Source: Thermoleophilia bacterium (lineage in GTDB: Bacteria; Actinomycetota; Thermoleophilia; RBG-16-64-13). Taken from it: a stretch of DNA of 64,000 nucleotides. The stretch's first letter is position 1. Each line of letters starts with the position of its first letter. The stretch lies in NCBI GenBank assembly GCA_027493445.1, contig JAOSKU010000001.1:2624822-2688821 (forward strand). The letters run 5' to 3'. Both the position numbers and the translations under genes were made by a program. Positions 18,200 to 27,146 of the stretch are shown piece after piece. The notes beneath the pieces are model-generated. The model was not told where the DNA came from, ran no database searches, and was given only the letters and a program-made list of their open reading frames with translations.

Positions 18200-18233
18200 G
18201 GCGGGGCGGCGGCCGGCAGGCCGCCGCCCCGCC
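18200..18233 (-). terminator. 15-bp-stem hairpin after the ferredoxin gene
   Basis: A perfect 15-bp stem (18200-18214 with 18219-18233) with loop GGCA begins 12 bp past the ferredoxin stop codon in the minus direction. Likely the 3' boundary of the Hdr-like operon. Confidence 0.72.
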
Positions 18234-18245
18234 CGCCCTCTTGAT

Positions 18246-18455
18246 CTAGAAGGTCACCGCCGAAAGCGGCACCCAGATGGCCCGGTCGGCCGGGCAGACG
18301 ATGCCGCATTCGTTGCAGTCCTCACAGAGGAACTCCGTCACCACCACGCGGCCATCCTGCACGCGGACGGCAGAGTCGGGGCAGACCTCTACGCACATGG
18401 GCTCGGTGCGGCCCCCGCACATGGTGCACTTCTCGTAGTCGACTTGCGCTGCCAC
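18246..18455 (-). CDS. Small 4Fe-4S ferredoxin with an expanded first cluster motif
   Basis: A 69-residue protein with two cysteine clusters. The first reads CTMCGGRTEPMCVEVCP: seven residues lie between the second and third cysteines instead of the usual two. The second is CEDCNECGIVCP. It should carry two iron-sulfur clusters and move electrons between operon partners. The expanded loop is unusual among 2[4Fe-4S] ferredoxins, though known in ETF-QO-like (FixX) ferredoxins. The gene follows the 187-residue protein after 9 bp. Confidence 0.85.
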   Translation of the reverse strand: MAAQVDYEKCTMCGGRTEPMCVEVCPDSAVRVQDGRVVVTEFLCEDCNECGIVCPADRAIWVPLSAVTF

Positions 18456-18464
18456 GGTCTCCTC

Positions 18465-19028
18465 CTACTCGGCCTCGAGCCAGAGCCGGCGGACGCAGGC
18501 GCCCTCACCTCTGGGGATGGCTTTGACGGTCTCGATCTTGAGCTTGCGGTTGGCGAAGAGGGCCACATCCGCCAGCGTGGTCTGCAGGGCGTGGTCGCAG
18601 CCCGCCACGTCCAGAGCCATGGAGACCCCGTACTGCTTGTGGGCCGTCGGCCACGGGCAGCGCTCCCAGACGATGAACACCTCGTCGGGGTTCTCACTCT
18701 TCTGCAGGCGCACCACCGCCCCCTGGTTCCGCCAGCTGCTCACGAACAGCTTGGCGATGTTCTCCACCAAGTTCGGCTTGTCCAGCCGGACCCGCGGAAA
18801 GTAGCTCTTGGCCGTGTCCTTGCCCTTCATCTCCCAGGCCTTGAGGGTGACGGCCTCCTCGTCGGCGCCATCCCCCGCCATGTCGATGGCGGCGGCACGG
18901 CACTGGAAGAACGTGCGGCGGATCTCATCCTGAGCGCTCTGGCACTTCGCCCACAGCTTGGTGATCTCAGCCTCCGCATCGAACGGTTTGGGCCGCTTCA
19001 CGTCCGGCCTTTCTTGCACCTCTGCCAC
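18465..19028 (-). CDS. Uncharacterised protein, 187 residues
   Basis: I do not recognise a defined family. It is a soluble helical protein with dispersed cysteines (AKCQSAQDE, FFQCRAAA, WERCPWP, DVAGCDHA and CVRRLWLE at the end). The C-terminal GEGACVRRLWLE weakly resembles proteins annotated as L-2-amino-thiazoline-4-carboxylate hydrolase-like, but I would not assign that function. It lies between the OYE-like reductase and the small ferredoxin in a tight operon, so a role with those redox proteins is likely. Confidence 0.7.
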   Translation of the reverse strand: MAEVQERPDVKRPKPFDAEAEITKLWAKCQSAQDEIRRTFFQCRAAAIDMAGDGADEEAVTLKAWEMKGKDTAKSYFPRVRLDKPNLVENIAKLFVSSWRNQGAVVRLQKSENPDEVFIVWERCPWPTAHKQYGVSMALDVAGCDHALQTTLADVALFANRKLKIETVKAIPRGEGACVRRLWLEAE

Positions 19029-19058
19029 TGGTGTCTCCTTCCTTTCCTGTCCGGGCCG

Positions 19059-21044
19059 TCAGACACGCAGGCCGATCTTGTATCCGTCGTGGACGGCTCC
19101 CGAGAGTCCCCGCGGCACTACGCAGTCACCGATCTGGTAGAACTCGATGCTGTTCTCCCGGCAGACGTCCTTGAGCGCCGGGTTGGGACCACGCTCTCCG
19201 ATGACCACTGTGTCGCACGTGACCGGCACGCGGTGCCCGTCGTAGGTGATCAGGATGGCCTGGCCGTCGCCCACCTGCTCGATGTCGCAGTCGTTGTAGC
19301 TGACCACGCCGTTCTGGCGCAGGAACATGTTGTAGCGCCAGCGGAAGGACGGGTTGATGTCCTTGCCCACCGTGCGCTCCTTGCCCACCAAGGTCACCTT
19401 CTTACCCCGCTTGGCCAGTGCCAGGGCAGTGCCGATGGCCGGCTTCTTGTTGCCCCAGATGACAATGTTGTCGCCCATGGGCTTGCTCTCGTAGAGGGCT
19501 TCCTTCAGCGTGATGACGTTGTCGCCGTCGCCGCCGAAGAAGGTGGGGGTGCTCATGGTCGCGCCCGTGGCCAGGATAACCGCGTCGGGCAGCTCGTCCT
19601 CGATCATCTCCGCCGTGACCTCTTCGCCCAGGTGAAACTCCACCCCGCGCTGGTCACACTGGGCTTTGTGGAACTCGATGATGCGGTAGAGCTCGTCGTC
19701 GTTGTAGGGAGCGAGCCCGGCATCGATGATGGTGCCGCCCAGCTTGTCGCGCGTGTCGTAGACGTGCACCTCGTGGCCCCGCTCCGCCGCCACCCAGGCC
19801 GCTTCCAGACCAGCCGGGCCGGCACCCACGACCATGATCTCCTTCGCGGTGTCCGCCTTCTGCGGGAAATACGAAGGATCGTTCTCGTGCGCGCAGGTGG
19901 GGTTGATGTAGCAGGTCATGGGCGCGTCGCGGAAGAGACGAGCCAGGCAGACGTTGCAGGCCACGCACCAGCGGATGTCCTCCTCGCGCCCTTCCAGATA
20001 CTTCAGAGGCATCAGCGGATCGGCGATCTGCGGCCGGCAGTTCTCCCAGTAGTCGATCTTGCCCTCGGCGATAGCCTGGTCGGCCATGTCGGCGTGGAAG
20101 AGCCGGTAGGCCATGGAGACCGGCACCTTGACGTGCTGCCTGGCCCGTTCGGCCTGGTAGAGCCAGGAGCCGAAGTCGATGTCACGGCTGATCACCGGCA
20201 CGATGGACTCCTGCCAGCCCACGGTCACGCTGATGGAGTCGACCCCGGCCTTCTCGGCCTCCTGATACACGATCATCGACTCTTCCTGGGTGTTGCCGCC
20301 CACGTCGTCGAGCTGCTCCCAGGCGCAGATGCGGATGATGAGCGGGATGTCGGGCCCGATCTCCTTGCGCACGCCCCTGATGATATCGGTCATGAACTTG
20401 CAGCGACCGTACACGTCGCCGCCGTACTCGTCCGTGCGCCGGTTGGTATAGCTGGAGAGGAAGTTCGAGATGAGGTAGCCGACGATGCCCGAGATCTCCA
20501 TGATGTCGAAGCCGGCCTCGACTCCGCGCCGGGCGGCGTCGATGTGCTGCTGGATCGAGATCTCGATCTCCTCGGTGCTCATCTCGTGGACGGGCTTGAA
20601 GAGGCGCAGCCGCTGCGGGATGGCCGAGGGGCCCTCGCAGAAGGGCGTCTCGACGCCGCCGACCCGGCCGCAGTGCATGAGCTGGTAGTTGGCCACCGCC
20701 CGCTCGGCGTGGATGGCGTCGGCCAAGCGCTTCAGCCCAGGGATGAACTTGTCGTCCCAGGCGGCCGCCTGGCCCACGTAGCCCTGGCCGTAGCGGCGCT
20801 CGTCCATGTACACGCCTTGCATGGTGCAGATGCCGCCGGCCACACCCTGGGCGCGCAGGCGGAGGTAGGCCACATCCTCGTCGGTGACGAAGCCGTCGTG
20901 GCTGTTCAGGTTGTCCTCGGTCGCCGCGTACTTGATCCGGTTGGGGATGATCAGATTCCCGAGCTGGATCGGCGAGAAGACGTGGGGGTACTTCTTCGCT
21001 CCAGGATAGTTCGAGTAATCCCAGTCATAGATCTGTCGTGCCAT
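19059..21044 (-). CDS. Old-yellow-enzyme/2,4-dienoyl-CoA reductase-like Fe-S flavoprotein
   Basis: A 661-residue protein with the FadH/trimethylamine-dehydrogenase layout. An N-terminal FMN TIM barrel (FSPIQLGNLIIPNRIKYAAT, then YQLMHCGRVGG) is followed by the 4Fe-4S motif WCVACNVCLARLF with a fourth cysteine in MTCYINP, and a C-terminal FAD/NAD(P) module (VVGAGPAGLEAAWVAAERGH, IWGNKKPAIGTALALA). Family members reduce activated double bonds, often of enoyl- or dienoyl-CoA, with NAD(P)H. Its place between the HdrC-GltD fusion and a ferredoxin suggests it receives electrons from, or donates to, the Hdr-like complex. The substrate is inferred only. Confidence 0.88.
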   Translation of the reverse strand: MARQIYDWDYSNYPGAKKYPHVFSPIQLGNLIIPNRIKYAATEDNLNSHDGFVTDEDVAYLRLRAQGVAGGICTMQGVYMDERRYGQGYVGQAAAWDDKFIPGLKRLADAIHAERAVANYQLMHCGRVGGVETPFCEGPSAIPQRLRLFKPVHEMSTEEIEISIQQHIDAARRGVEAGFDIMEISGIVGYLISNFLSSYTNRRTDEYGGDVYGRCKFMTDIIRGVRKEIGPDIPLIIRICAWEQLDDVGGNTQEESMIVYQEAEKAGVDSISVTVGWQESIVPVISRDIDFGSWLYQAERARQHVKVPVSMAYRLFHADMADQAIAEGKIDYWENCRPQIADPLMPLKYLEGREEDIRWCVACNVCLARLFRDAPMTCYINPTCAHENDPSYFPQKADTAKEIMVVGAGPAGLEAAWVAAERGHEVHVYDTRDKLGGTIIDAGLAPYNDDELYRIIEFHKAQCDQRGVEFHLGEEVTAEMIEDELPDAVILATGATMSTPTFFGGDGDNVITLKEALYESKPMGDNIVIWGNKKPAIGTALALAKRGKKVTLVGKERTVGKDINPSFRWRYNMFLRQNGVVSYNDCDIEQVGDGQAILITYDGHRVPVTCDTVVIGERGPNPALKDVCRENSIEFYQIGDCVVPRGLSGAVHDGYKIGLRV

Positions 21045-21174
21045 CGTATCGTTCCTTCTCCCTCAGACAACATCCCTCATACGCTTGCCGGTCCTGTACT
21101 CCCCCGCTCGGGGGCCTTTGCCCCGCGGGGGGCGACCCGACCACCTCCTTTCGCTCACATGCGCGTCCCGGCAC

Positions 21175-23073
21175 TCAGGTGCCCGAAACGGGGCCGCCCT
21201 CCCGGGCCATGACGATCTCGAGATCGCAGTTGAGGCAGCGGCGCGCCTCATGCACGGCCGCCTCGGCGTCGAAGCCGCAGGCGACCTCGACGAAGCTCTT
21301 CACCCGCTCCGCCGGCTCCAGAACCGGCATGGCCACGCGTTCCCGGTCAGCGAAGCCCGGCTCGCGCTCGCCGGTGTAGACGGGCGGATCGCCGGCCTCG
21401 CAGAGCGTTTCGGCGAGGTCGCCGTCGCCGCCCAGATACCGGTCGATGGCCGCCGCTGCTCGGCGGCCGGCCGCGATGGCGTTGATGATAGTGCCGGGGG
21501 TGCCCAGGGCCTTGGCGGCCGCGTCGCCGGCGGCAAAGACACCCTCGAGGGCGGTGCCTTGGCTGGCCAGGTCCACGTCGATGAGACCGGCTAGGGTCAG
21601 CACCGCTCCCTTGGGATCGAGGAAGCTCAGATCGGTCGACTGCCCGATGGCCAGGATCACCTGGTCGCAGGCGAGCTCCCGCGTCTCCTCGCCGAACAGC
21701 GGACAGAAGGCGCCGGAGTCGTCGAACACCGAGGTGCACTGCACCAGCTCTATCCCGGCGACACCGCCGTCGTCTAGTAGGATGCGCCCTGGCCCCCACG
21801 AGGGCAGCAGCTCCACCCCCTCCTGCAGGGCTTCCTCCACCTCCCAGTCGAAGGCCGGCATCTCCGCCCGGCTCTCGAGGGCCACCATGGACACGCTCGA
21901 GGCCCCGGTGCGAAGCGCGGTCAGCGCCACGTCGACGGCCACGTTGCCGCCGCCCACCACGACCACCCGCTCCTTCAACCGCATCTCGCGGCCGGCGCGC
22001 GCGGCGGCCAGGAACTCCACGCCCCACAGAACATCAGGATGGTCGGCGCCTTCCAGCTTGATCTTGCGGCTCTCCTGAGCGCCCACGGCCAAGAGCACGG
22101 CATCGTGGTCGGCGCGGAGCTGCTCCAGGGTCACCTGCTCACCGAGGGCGGTGCCCGGGCGGAAGTCGACGCCCATGTCCAGGATGTCGCCGATCTCCTT
22201 GTCGAGCACCTCCTGGGGCAGGCGGTAGGCGGGGATGCCGTAGCGAAGCATGCCTCCGGCCTCGTCCCGGGCTTCAAGCAGGGTAACCGCACACCCCTTC
22301 TTCCGCAGGTAGAAGGCCGCGGTGAGGCCGGCCGGCCCGGAGCCCACCACGACCACGGTCTTGCCCGTGTCGGCGGCGATAGTGACCGGGGGGAACGCGG
22401 CCGCGCCTTCGTCGGCGGCGAAGCGCTTGAGCGCGCAGATGGCGATGGGCTGATTGACGGCGTTCCGGCGGCACTGGTCCTCGCAAGGGTGCGCGCAGAC
22501 CCGGCCCAGGATGCCGGGCAGAGGAGCCGTCTCGCGGATGACCGCGTAGGCATCGGCGAAGCGGCCCTCGGCGATGAGCCGGATGTAGCGCGGCGCGTCC
22601 ATGGCGGCGGGGCAGGCTTTCCGGCACGGCGCCATGTCCGGGGCCAGCTCCGGCGCGATCATGGCTCGCAGGGTGCGCGTGGTGGTCATGATCTTGTAGC
22701 CATTGGGGCAGGCGCTCTCGCACCGCCCGCAGGTGGTGCACAGCCAGGGCAGGCGGGACCGAAGGAGGTCGTCCACGACCCCCAACTGCACGGCCCGCTC
22801 GATGCGACGGATGTTGAACTCCTCCACTCCGGTGAGGGGGCAGGCCGAGCTGCAGAGGCCGCACTGCTCGCACGAGACGATGGGCGCCCGGGCCGGCGCG
22901 ATCCGCGCGGCCGTGATCTGCGCGGCCGCCGGATCGAGCGGCCGGCCCGCCGCGGCGGCCGGAGTGACGCCGGAGCTCCCGGCATCCGTGGTTGTCGGGG
23001 CACCCGCGGCGCTCGCAGCCTCGCCGGCGGCGGTCGTGACGAAGAGGGTGTTGTCTGTCGTATCGATGCTCAT
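21175..23073 (-). CDS. HdrC-like 4Fe-4S module fused to a GltD-like NAD(P)/FAD oxidoreductase
   Basis: A 632-residue fusion. After a low-complexity Ala/Thr-rich N-terminus (1-60) come two HdrC-type clusters: C68, C71, C74, C78 in CEQCGLCSSACP and C112, C115, C118, C122 in CTTCGRCESACP. Then a GltD-type Cys segment (CRKACPAAMD, VCAHPCEDQC), an FAD motif VVGSGPAGLTAAFYL, an NAD(P) motif VVGGGNVAVDVALTA, and a final CLNCDLEIV. HdrC normally passes electrons to HdrB; here it is joined to an NAD(P)H oxidoreductase and no HdrB is present. It is the third gene of an HdrA, HdrA-MvhD, HdrC-GltD series with 7-bp spacing. Likely role: the pyridine-nucleotide arm of a flavin-based bifurcating or confurcating complex. 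Confidence 0.88.
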   Translation of the reverse strand: MSIDTTDNTLFVTTAAGEAASAAGAPTTTDAGSSGVTPAAAAGRPLDPAAAQITAARIAPARAPIVSCEQCGLCSSACPLTGVEEFNIRRIERAVQLGVVDDLLRSRLPWLCTTCGRCESACPNGYKIMTTTRTLRAMIAPELAPDMAPCRKACPAAMDAPRYIRLIAEGRFADAYAVIRETAPLPGILGRVCAHPCEDQCRRNAVNQPIAICALKRFAADEGAAAFPPVTIAADTGKTVVVVGSGPAGLTAAFYLRKKGCAVTLLEARDEAGGMLRYGIPAYRLPQEVLDKEIGDILDMGVDFRPGTALGEQVTLEQLRADHDAVLLAVGAQESRKIKLEGADHPDVLWGVEFLAAARAGREMRLKERVVVVGGGNVAVDVALTALRTGASSVSMVALESRAEMPAFDWEVEEALQEGVELLPSWGPGRILLDDGGVAGIELVQCTSVFDDSGAFCPLFGEETRELACDQVILAIGQSTDLSFLDPKGAVLTLAGLIDVDLASQGTALEGVFAAGDAAAKALGTPGTIINAIAAGRRAAAAIDRYLGGDGDLAETLCEAGDPPVYTGEREPGFADRERVAMPVLEPAERVKSFVEVACGFDAEAAVHEARRCLNCDLEIVMAREGGPVSGT

Positions 23074-23080
23074 GACATTC

Positions 23081-25293
23081 TCAGCTCTTGCGGGCGGGGA
23101 CGAGGCCCAAGGCTTCGGTCATCTCCTTCATGGTGGCCACCCACTTGGGTCCCATGGAGGCGGACAGCCACACCTCCCACAGCCTGCCGGTGTCGTAGCC
23201 CTTCTTCTCCATCTTCTTGCGCAGGCGCACCAGCCGGTCGGAGCACTTGTAGTTGCCCGTGATGTAGTGACAAGTGGGGAACTCGCAGCCCGCGACCAGC
23301 ACCCCGGCGGCCCCGCGGTCGAAGCAGTCGATGACGTACTTCTGGGCCACTCGGGCCGAGCACATCACCCGGATGATGCGCGCGTTGGCCGGGTGCTCGG
23401 AGCGGCCCACCCCGGCGATGTCCACCGCCCCCAAAGCGCACCAGTGGCAGACGAAGGCGATGATCTTCTCCTCGGGCTTCTCCTCCAGGGCCGCCTCGAT
23501 CTGGGCGGCGATCTGGTCGTCGCCGTAGTGCACGATCTGGATGCACTCCTTGGGGCAGTCGGCCGCGCAGAGCCCGCACCCCTTGCAGAGCGCCTCGATG
23601 ATGTGGGGGTTCTTGTCGATGTCCTCGATGGCTCCGAAGGGGCAGTTCTTCCAGCAAAGGCCGCACTGGGAACAGTCGGTCAGGTCGACCTTGGCCACGA
23701 TACCCTCGGCCTCTACGAAACCCTTGGTCATGGGGATGCTGGCCCGCATGGCCGCCCCCAGGGCCTCCTCCCGCACGTCGCGTAGAGGCTTGGGGAGCGG
23801 GCCGAGCCGGCCAGATAGACCCCGGCGGCGGCAAAGTCCAGGGGACCGAGCTTCACGTGGGACTCGGTGAAGAAGCCGTCCTCGCTGGCCGACACCTTCA
23901 ACAGGCCGCGCAAGGCGGCCACGCTCTCGTCGCCCTGGAAACCCACCGTGAGGACCACCAGGTCGGCCGGTAGAGTGAGCGCGGCCCCCAGGAGCACGTC
24001 GTGCACGACTACCACCGGCCGGCCGTCCTCCCCACGGGTGACCTCGGGCAAGCGGGCATCGCTGAAGCGGATCGTCTTCACCCCCTCGCGGAGGATCTCC
24101 TTCATGTGAGCGTACTCGTCCTTGACCGTGATGAGGTCCTTGTACAGCAGGTAGACGTTGGCCTCGGGATCGCGCCGCTTGATCTCGAGCGCATTCTTCA
24201 GGGCCACGGTGCAGCCGATGTGACAGCAGCCCCGCTCATTGTTGCGTGAACGCACACACTGGACGATCACCACGTCTTTCACGCCCAGAGCGCCGCCTTC
24301 CTTCAACCGCCGCTCGAGCTCCAGCTGGGTGACGATGTCGTCGCCCGTACCGTAGCCGTAGTGACCGGTGGCGTCGAGCTCACGCATGCCGGTGGCGACG
24401 ATGATGGTGGAGGCGTCGAAGGCGCCCGGGATGCCGGCGCGGTCTACCGTCACCTTGTAGTTGCCGATGTAGCCCTCTAACGCCGTGATCTCGGTGCCCG
24501 TGAGCACTTCGATGTCCTCGCTGGCGACCACCCGGTCTACCAGGCGGGCGACCATCTCGGCGGCGGGCACGCCCTCGGGCGCAATACTGCTCACCCCGTT
24601 CAAGAGCCCGCCGAGCACGTCTCTCTTCTCCACGAGCTTCACGGCGTAGCCCTGGTCGGCCACCGCCAGCGCGGCGGTCATGCCGGCCGCGCCGCCTCCG
24701 ATCACCAGGCAGTCGGTCTTGACCGGCAGACGGATCTCATCGCCCTCCTCCAGCAGGCGGGCCTTGGCCACGCCCATCTTGACCAGGTCCTTCGCCTTCT
24801 CGGTGGCCACGGCCTTGTCGGCCTTGTGCACCCACGAGACCTGCTCGCGGATGCTCACGAACTCGAGCTGGTAGGGATTCATGCCGGCGGCGCCCACGGT
24901 GTTCTTGAAGAGCTTCTCGTGGGTGCGGGGCGTACAGCAGGCCACTACGGCCCGGTTCAAATGGTTCTCCTTGACCGCCTCCTGGATGCGGGTGAGGTAG
25001 TCGACGGAGCATATCCACTTGCCTTCCTCGGCGAACACCACGTCGCCCAGGCCCGCGGCGAACTCGGTGACGCTGGGGCAGTCCACCGTGGCGGCGATGT
25101 TGGTGCCGCAGTCGCACACGAACACGCCCACGCGGGGGTCGCCGGCGACCGCCCGCTTGCCGGAGGCGGCCTCGCTGCCCGCCGGCTCGCTCGAAGCAGG
25201 CGGCGCGGGCGAGGTCTCCTCTAGGGAGCCCGCTTCGGGTGCCCGGGTCACGGACTCCTTGGGGGTGAGACCTTGGGCGCCTTCGTCGCTCAT
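23081..25293 (-). CDS. HdrA-MvhD fusion, QmoB-like (one apparent frameshift)
   Basis: Joined length is about 737 residues. The N-terminal HdrA part has VFVCDCGTNIA, VACCTPRTHEKLF and an FAD motif VIGGGAAGMTAALAVADQG. Then come two ferredoxin clusters (CSQCGLCWKNCP, CKGCGLCAADCP) and an MvhD module with FVCHWCALGA, IRVMCSARV and GCEFPTCHY, the 2Fe-2S ligand set. The frame breaks at a G4 run (23792-23795); one more base gives ARSPKPLRDVREEALGA. This domain order matches QmoB. It starts inside the stop of the preceding HdrA gene (ATGA), so the two form a pair. A true split into HdrA and MvhD subunits is possible but less likely. Confidence 0.87.
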
Positions 25294-26663
25294 ACCACCG
25301 CCTCCTCAGCCACCCGCGCCCGGCGTTGCACGGCCTTCATACTGGCCGCGGTGGCCTGGACCACGCTCTCGGATATGTCGATCGGTCCGGTCGCGCCGCC
25401 GCACAGGTAGACACCGGGGGTGGCCGTCTCGAGAGGGGCGAACAGAGGATCCGGCTCGGTAAAGAACCCGGTGGTCTCGTCCACCTCGATCTTGAGGGCC
25501 TTGGAGAGGCGCCTGTTGCGATTGTTGGGCTCGAGGCCGCTCGACAGCACCACCAGGTCGAACCGCTCCTGGACGATCGTGCCGCTGACGATGTCCTCGT
25601 AGCGAAGGGTGAGATCGTGGGTGTTGGGGTCCTCGATCACGTCGAAGGGCCGCCCGATCACGTAGTTCACACCCAGAGACGAGGCCTTGCGGTAGAACTC
25701 CTCGAAGCCCTTCCCGTAGCTGGTCATGTTGTTGTAGAAGACCGTGCACTCCACCAAGGGATCGTGCTCCTTGGTGATGATGGTCTGCTTGGCGGCCACC
25801 ATGCAGCACACCTTGGAGCAGTAGGGGAGGCCCTTGTCGCCCCGGTCGACGCACTGGATCCAGGCGATCTTGTGGGGGTGCTTCTTGTCAGACGGGCGGA
25901 TGATCTCACCTTCGGTAGGCCCGCCGGCGTTCATGAGCCGCTCGAAGTGCATGTAGGTGATGACGTTCGGGTAGCGGTCGTAGCCGTAGAGTCCTTCGGG
26001 GGGTTCGTGGGCCTTTACCCCGGTGGCCACGATGACGCTCTGCACCTCGACGTCGATGGTCTCGTCCCTCTGCCACAGCACCACGGCGTACTTGCCCTCG
26101 TTGTTGCAGGCCTTCACACAATGGGCGATGGGACACTCGCGGCACTGGCTGCAGTCGACCACGCACCCCCCGATGCAGGCGCCCTGTTCACGCATGCTGC
26201 CGTTGCGGCAGCGCATGTCGAGGTAGTTGGCGTTGGGCACGGCCTGCGGGAAGGCGATGGAGATCAGCTTGCGCATCCCCCCAATCCTGCCGTCGATCTC
26301 ATCGGGGACGCTGACCGGGCACGCCTCCACGCACTTGCCGCACCCGGTGCACTTCTCTTCGTCCACGTACTTGGCCTTCTTGAGCAGACGCACCTGGAAG
26401 CCGTCGCCGGTGGGCTTGACCTTGCGCACCTCGGTGTTGGTGAGGATCTCGATGTTCCGGTGGCTGTTCACCTCGTACATCTTGGGAGCCTCGATACAGA
26501 TGCTGCAGTCGTTGGTGGGGAAGGTCTTATCCAAGCGGGCCATGGTCCCGCCGATGCTGGGCGTGTCATCCACCAGGTAGACGTGGCGGCCGTACTCCGC
26601 GGCGTTCAGCGCGGCGGTGATGCCCGCGATCCCTCCGCCGACGATCAGAACCGAATCAGACAT
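25290..26663 (-). CDS. hdrA: HdrA-like FAD/4Fe-4S protein, QmoA-like
   Basis: A 457-residue HdrA homologue. It begins VLIVGGGIAGITAALNAAE (FAD site), then SICIEAPKMYEVNSH, the cluster CTGCGKCVEACP, and the HdrA-specific cysteine set CIGGCVVDCSQCRECP followed by CVKAC. A late CGGATGPIDISESV contacts FAD. HdrA carries the bifurcating flavin in heterodisulfide reductases; in Qmo-type complexes two HdrA paralogues work together. Here the partner is the next gene, overlapped by four bases. The pattern is that of non-methanogen Hdr-like complexes, so the CoM-S-S-CoB reaction is not implied. Confidence 0.9.
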   Translation of the reverse strand: MSDSVLIVGGGIAGITAALNAAEYGRHVYLVDDTPSIGGTMARLDKTFPTNDCSICIEAPKMYEVNSHRNIEILTNTEVRKVKPTGDGFQVRLLKKAKYVDEEKCTGCGKCVEACPVSVPDEIDGRIGGMRKLISIAFPQAVPNANYLDMRCRNGSMREQGACIGGCVVDCSQCRECPIAHCVKACNNEGKYAVVLWQRDETIDVEVQSVIVATGVKAHEPPEGLYGYDRYPNVITYMHFERLMNAGGPTEGEIIRPSDKKHPHKIAWIQCVDRGDKGLPYCSKVCCMVAAKQTIITKEHDPLVECTVFYNNMTSYGKGFEEFYRKASSLGVNYVIGRPFDVIEDPNTHDLTLRYEDIVSGTIVQERFDLVVLSSGLEPNNRNRRLSKALKIEVDETTGFFTEPDPLFAPLETATPGVYLCGGATGPIDISESVVQATAASMKAVQRRARVAEEAVV

Positions 26664-26689
26664 CGCCTACCTCGTCAGGCAGTTGCACG

Positions 26690-26905
26690 CTAGATTTCCG
26701 TGATGGTGATCGCCTGGGTGGGACAGATACCGGTGCAGCCCTGGCAGTTCAGGCAGCTCTCAGGACGGACCGGGTAGGCCGTGCCGCCCTGCATCTCGAA
26801 CACTCCCGTGCTGCAAATGGTCACACACTCAGCGCAGCCCACGCAGCGGGCCTGGTCGACCCCGATCAGAAAGACCTCATACTCGACCGGTCCGTGACGC
26901 CTCAT
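26690..26905 (-). CDS. 2[4Fe-4S] ferredoxin, first gene of the Hdr-like operon
   Basis: A 71-residue ferredoxin with two clusters, CVGCAECVTICS and CLNCQGCTGICP; the proline after the last cysteine is lost in the first cluster and kept in the second. It is likely the electron carrier for the HdrA pair encoded 26 bp downstream. A promoter and an inverted repeat lie directly upstream, making this the first gene of the operon that ends at the 18200 hairpin. Confidence 0.88.
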   Translation of the reverse strand: MRRHGPVEYEVFLIGVDQARCVGCAECVTICSTGVFEMQGGTAYPVRPESCLNCQGCTGICPTQAITITEI

Positions 26906-26930
26906 GGGCCCATCACCTCTTGGCTACACT

Positions 26931-26952
26931 ACTGACCAACCACCCAGTCAGT
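26931..26952 (-). promoter_or_regulatory. Inverted repeat ACTGAC-N10-GTCAGT downstream of the Hdr operon promoter
   Basis: A perfect 6-bp inverted repeat spans about +3 to +24 of the predicted transcript. On the minus strand, its inner 18 bases starting TGACTGG match the thiolase promoter site (31698-31715) with only transition differences. The position and arrangement suit a TetR-type operator controlling both operons; no TetR gene is in this window. Confidence 0.5.
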
Positions 26953-26961
26953 CGTGGCTCC

Positions 26962-26989
26962 AGTATAGCAGGATAGTAAAGGGACGCAA
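26962..26989 (-). promoter_or_regulatory. Predicted sigma-70-type promoter of the Hdr-like operon
   Basis: Read on the minus strand: TTGCGT (26984-26989), a 16-base spacer, then TATACT (26962-26967). It lies about 57 bases upstream of the ferredoxin ATG. Confidence 0.6.
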
Positions 26990-27034
26990 GCGCCTTGTTT
27001 ATAACATCGGCCAGTTTTACCGAGCACCAACACG

Positions 27035-27052
27035 CTCGGTCGGACGACCGAG
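27035..27052. promoter_or_regulatory. Palindrome CTCGGTCG-GA-CGACCGAG
   Basis: A perfect 8-bp inverted repeat with a two-base centre lies about 45 bp upstream of the -35 box of the ferredoxin promoter. A second regulator site is possible; nothing else supports it. Confidence 0.4.
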
Positions 27053-27146
27053 ATTCTGGTCCCAATGGTCGGGCGAGCCGGGCTCGGCGAGAACGACCTG
27101 CGACCCAGAAAGGCGGCACGGCAAGAGGTACGCATTCGAAGTCCCA

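Noticed and set aside
18075-21212. A 1045-codon open frame on the plus strand
   Set aside because: It lies antisense to the OYE-like, 187-residue and ferredoxin genes, has His/Asp/Val-rich low-complexity composition and no motifs; typical of GC-rich antisense frames.
25290-26663. Genuine methanogen heterodisulfide reductase
   Set aside because: There is no HdrB or coenzyme M/B gene here; the order matches bacterial Hdr-like and Qmo-type complexes.
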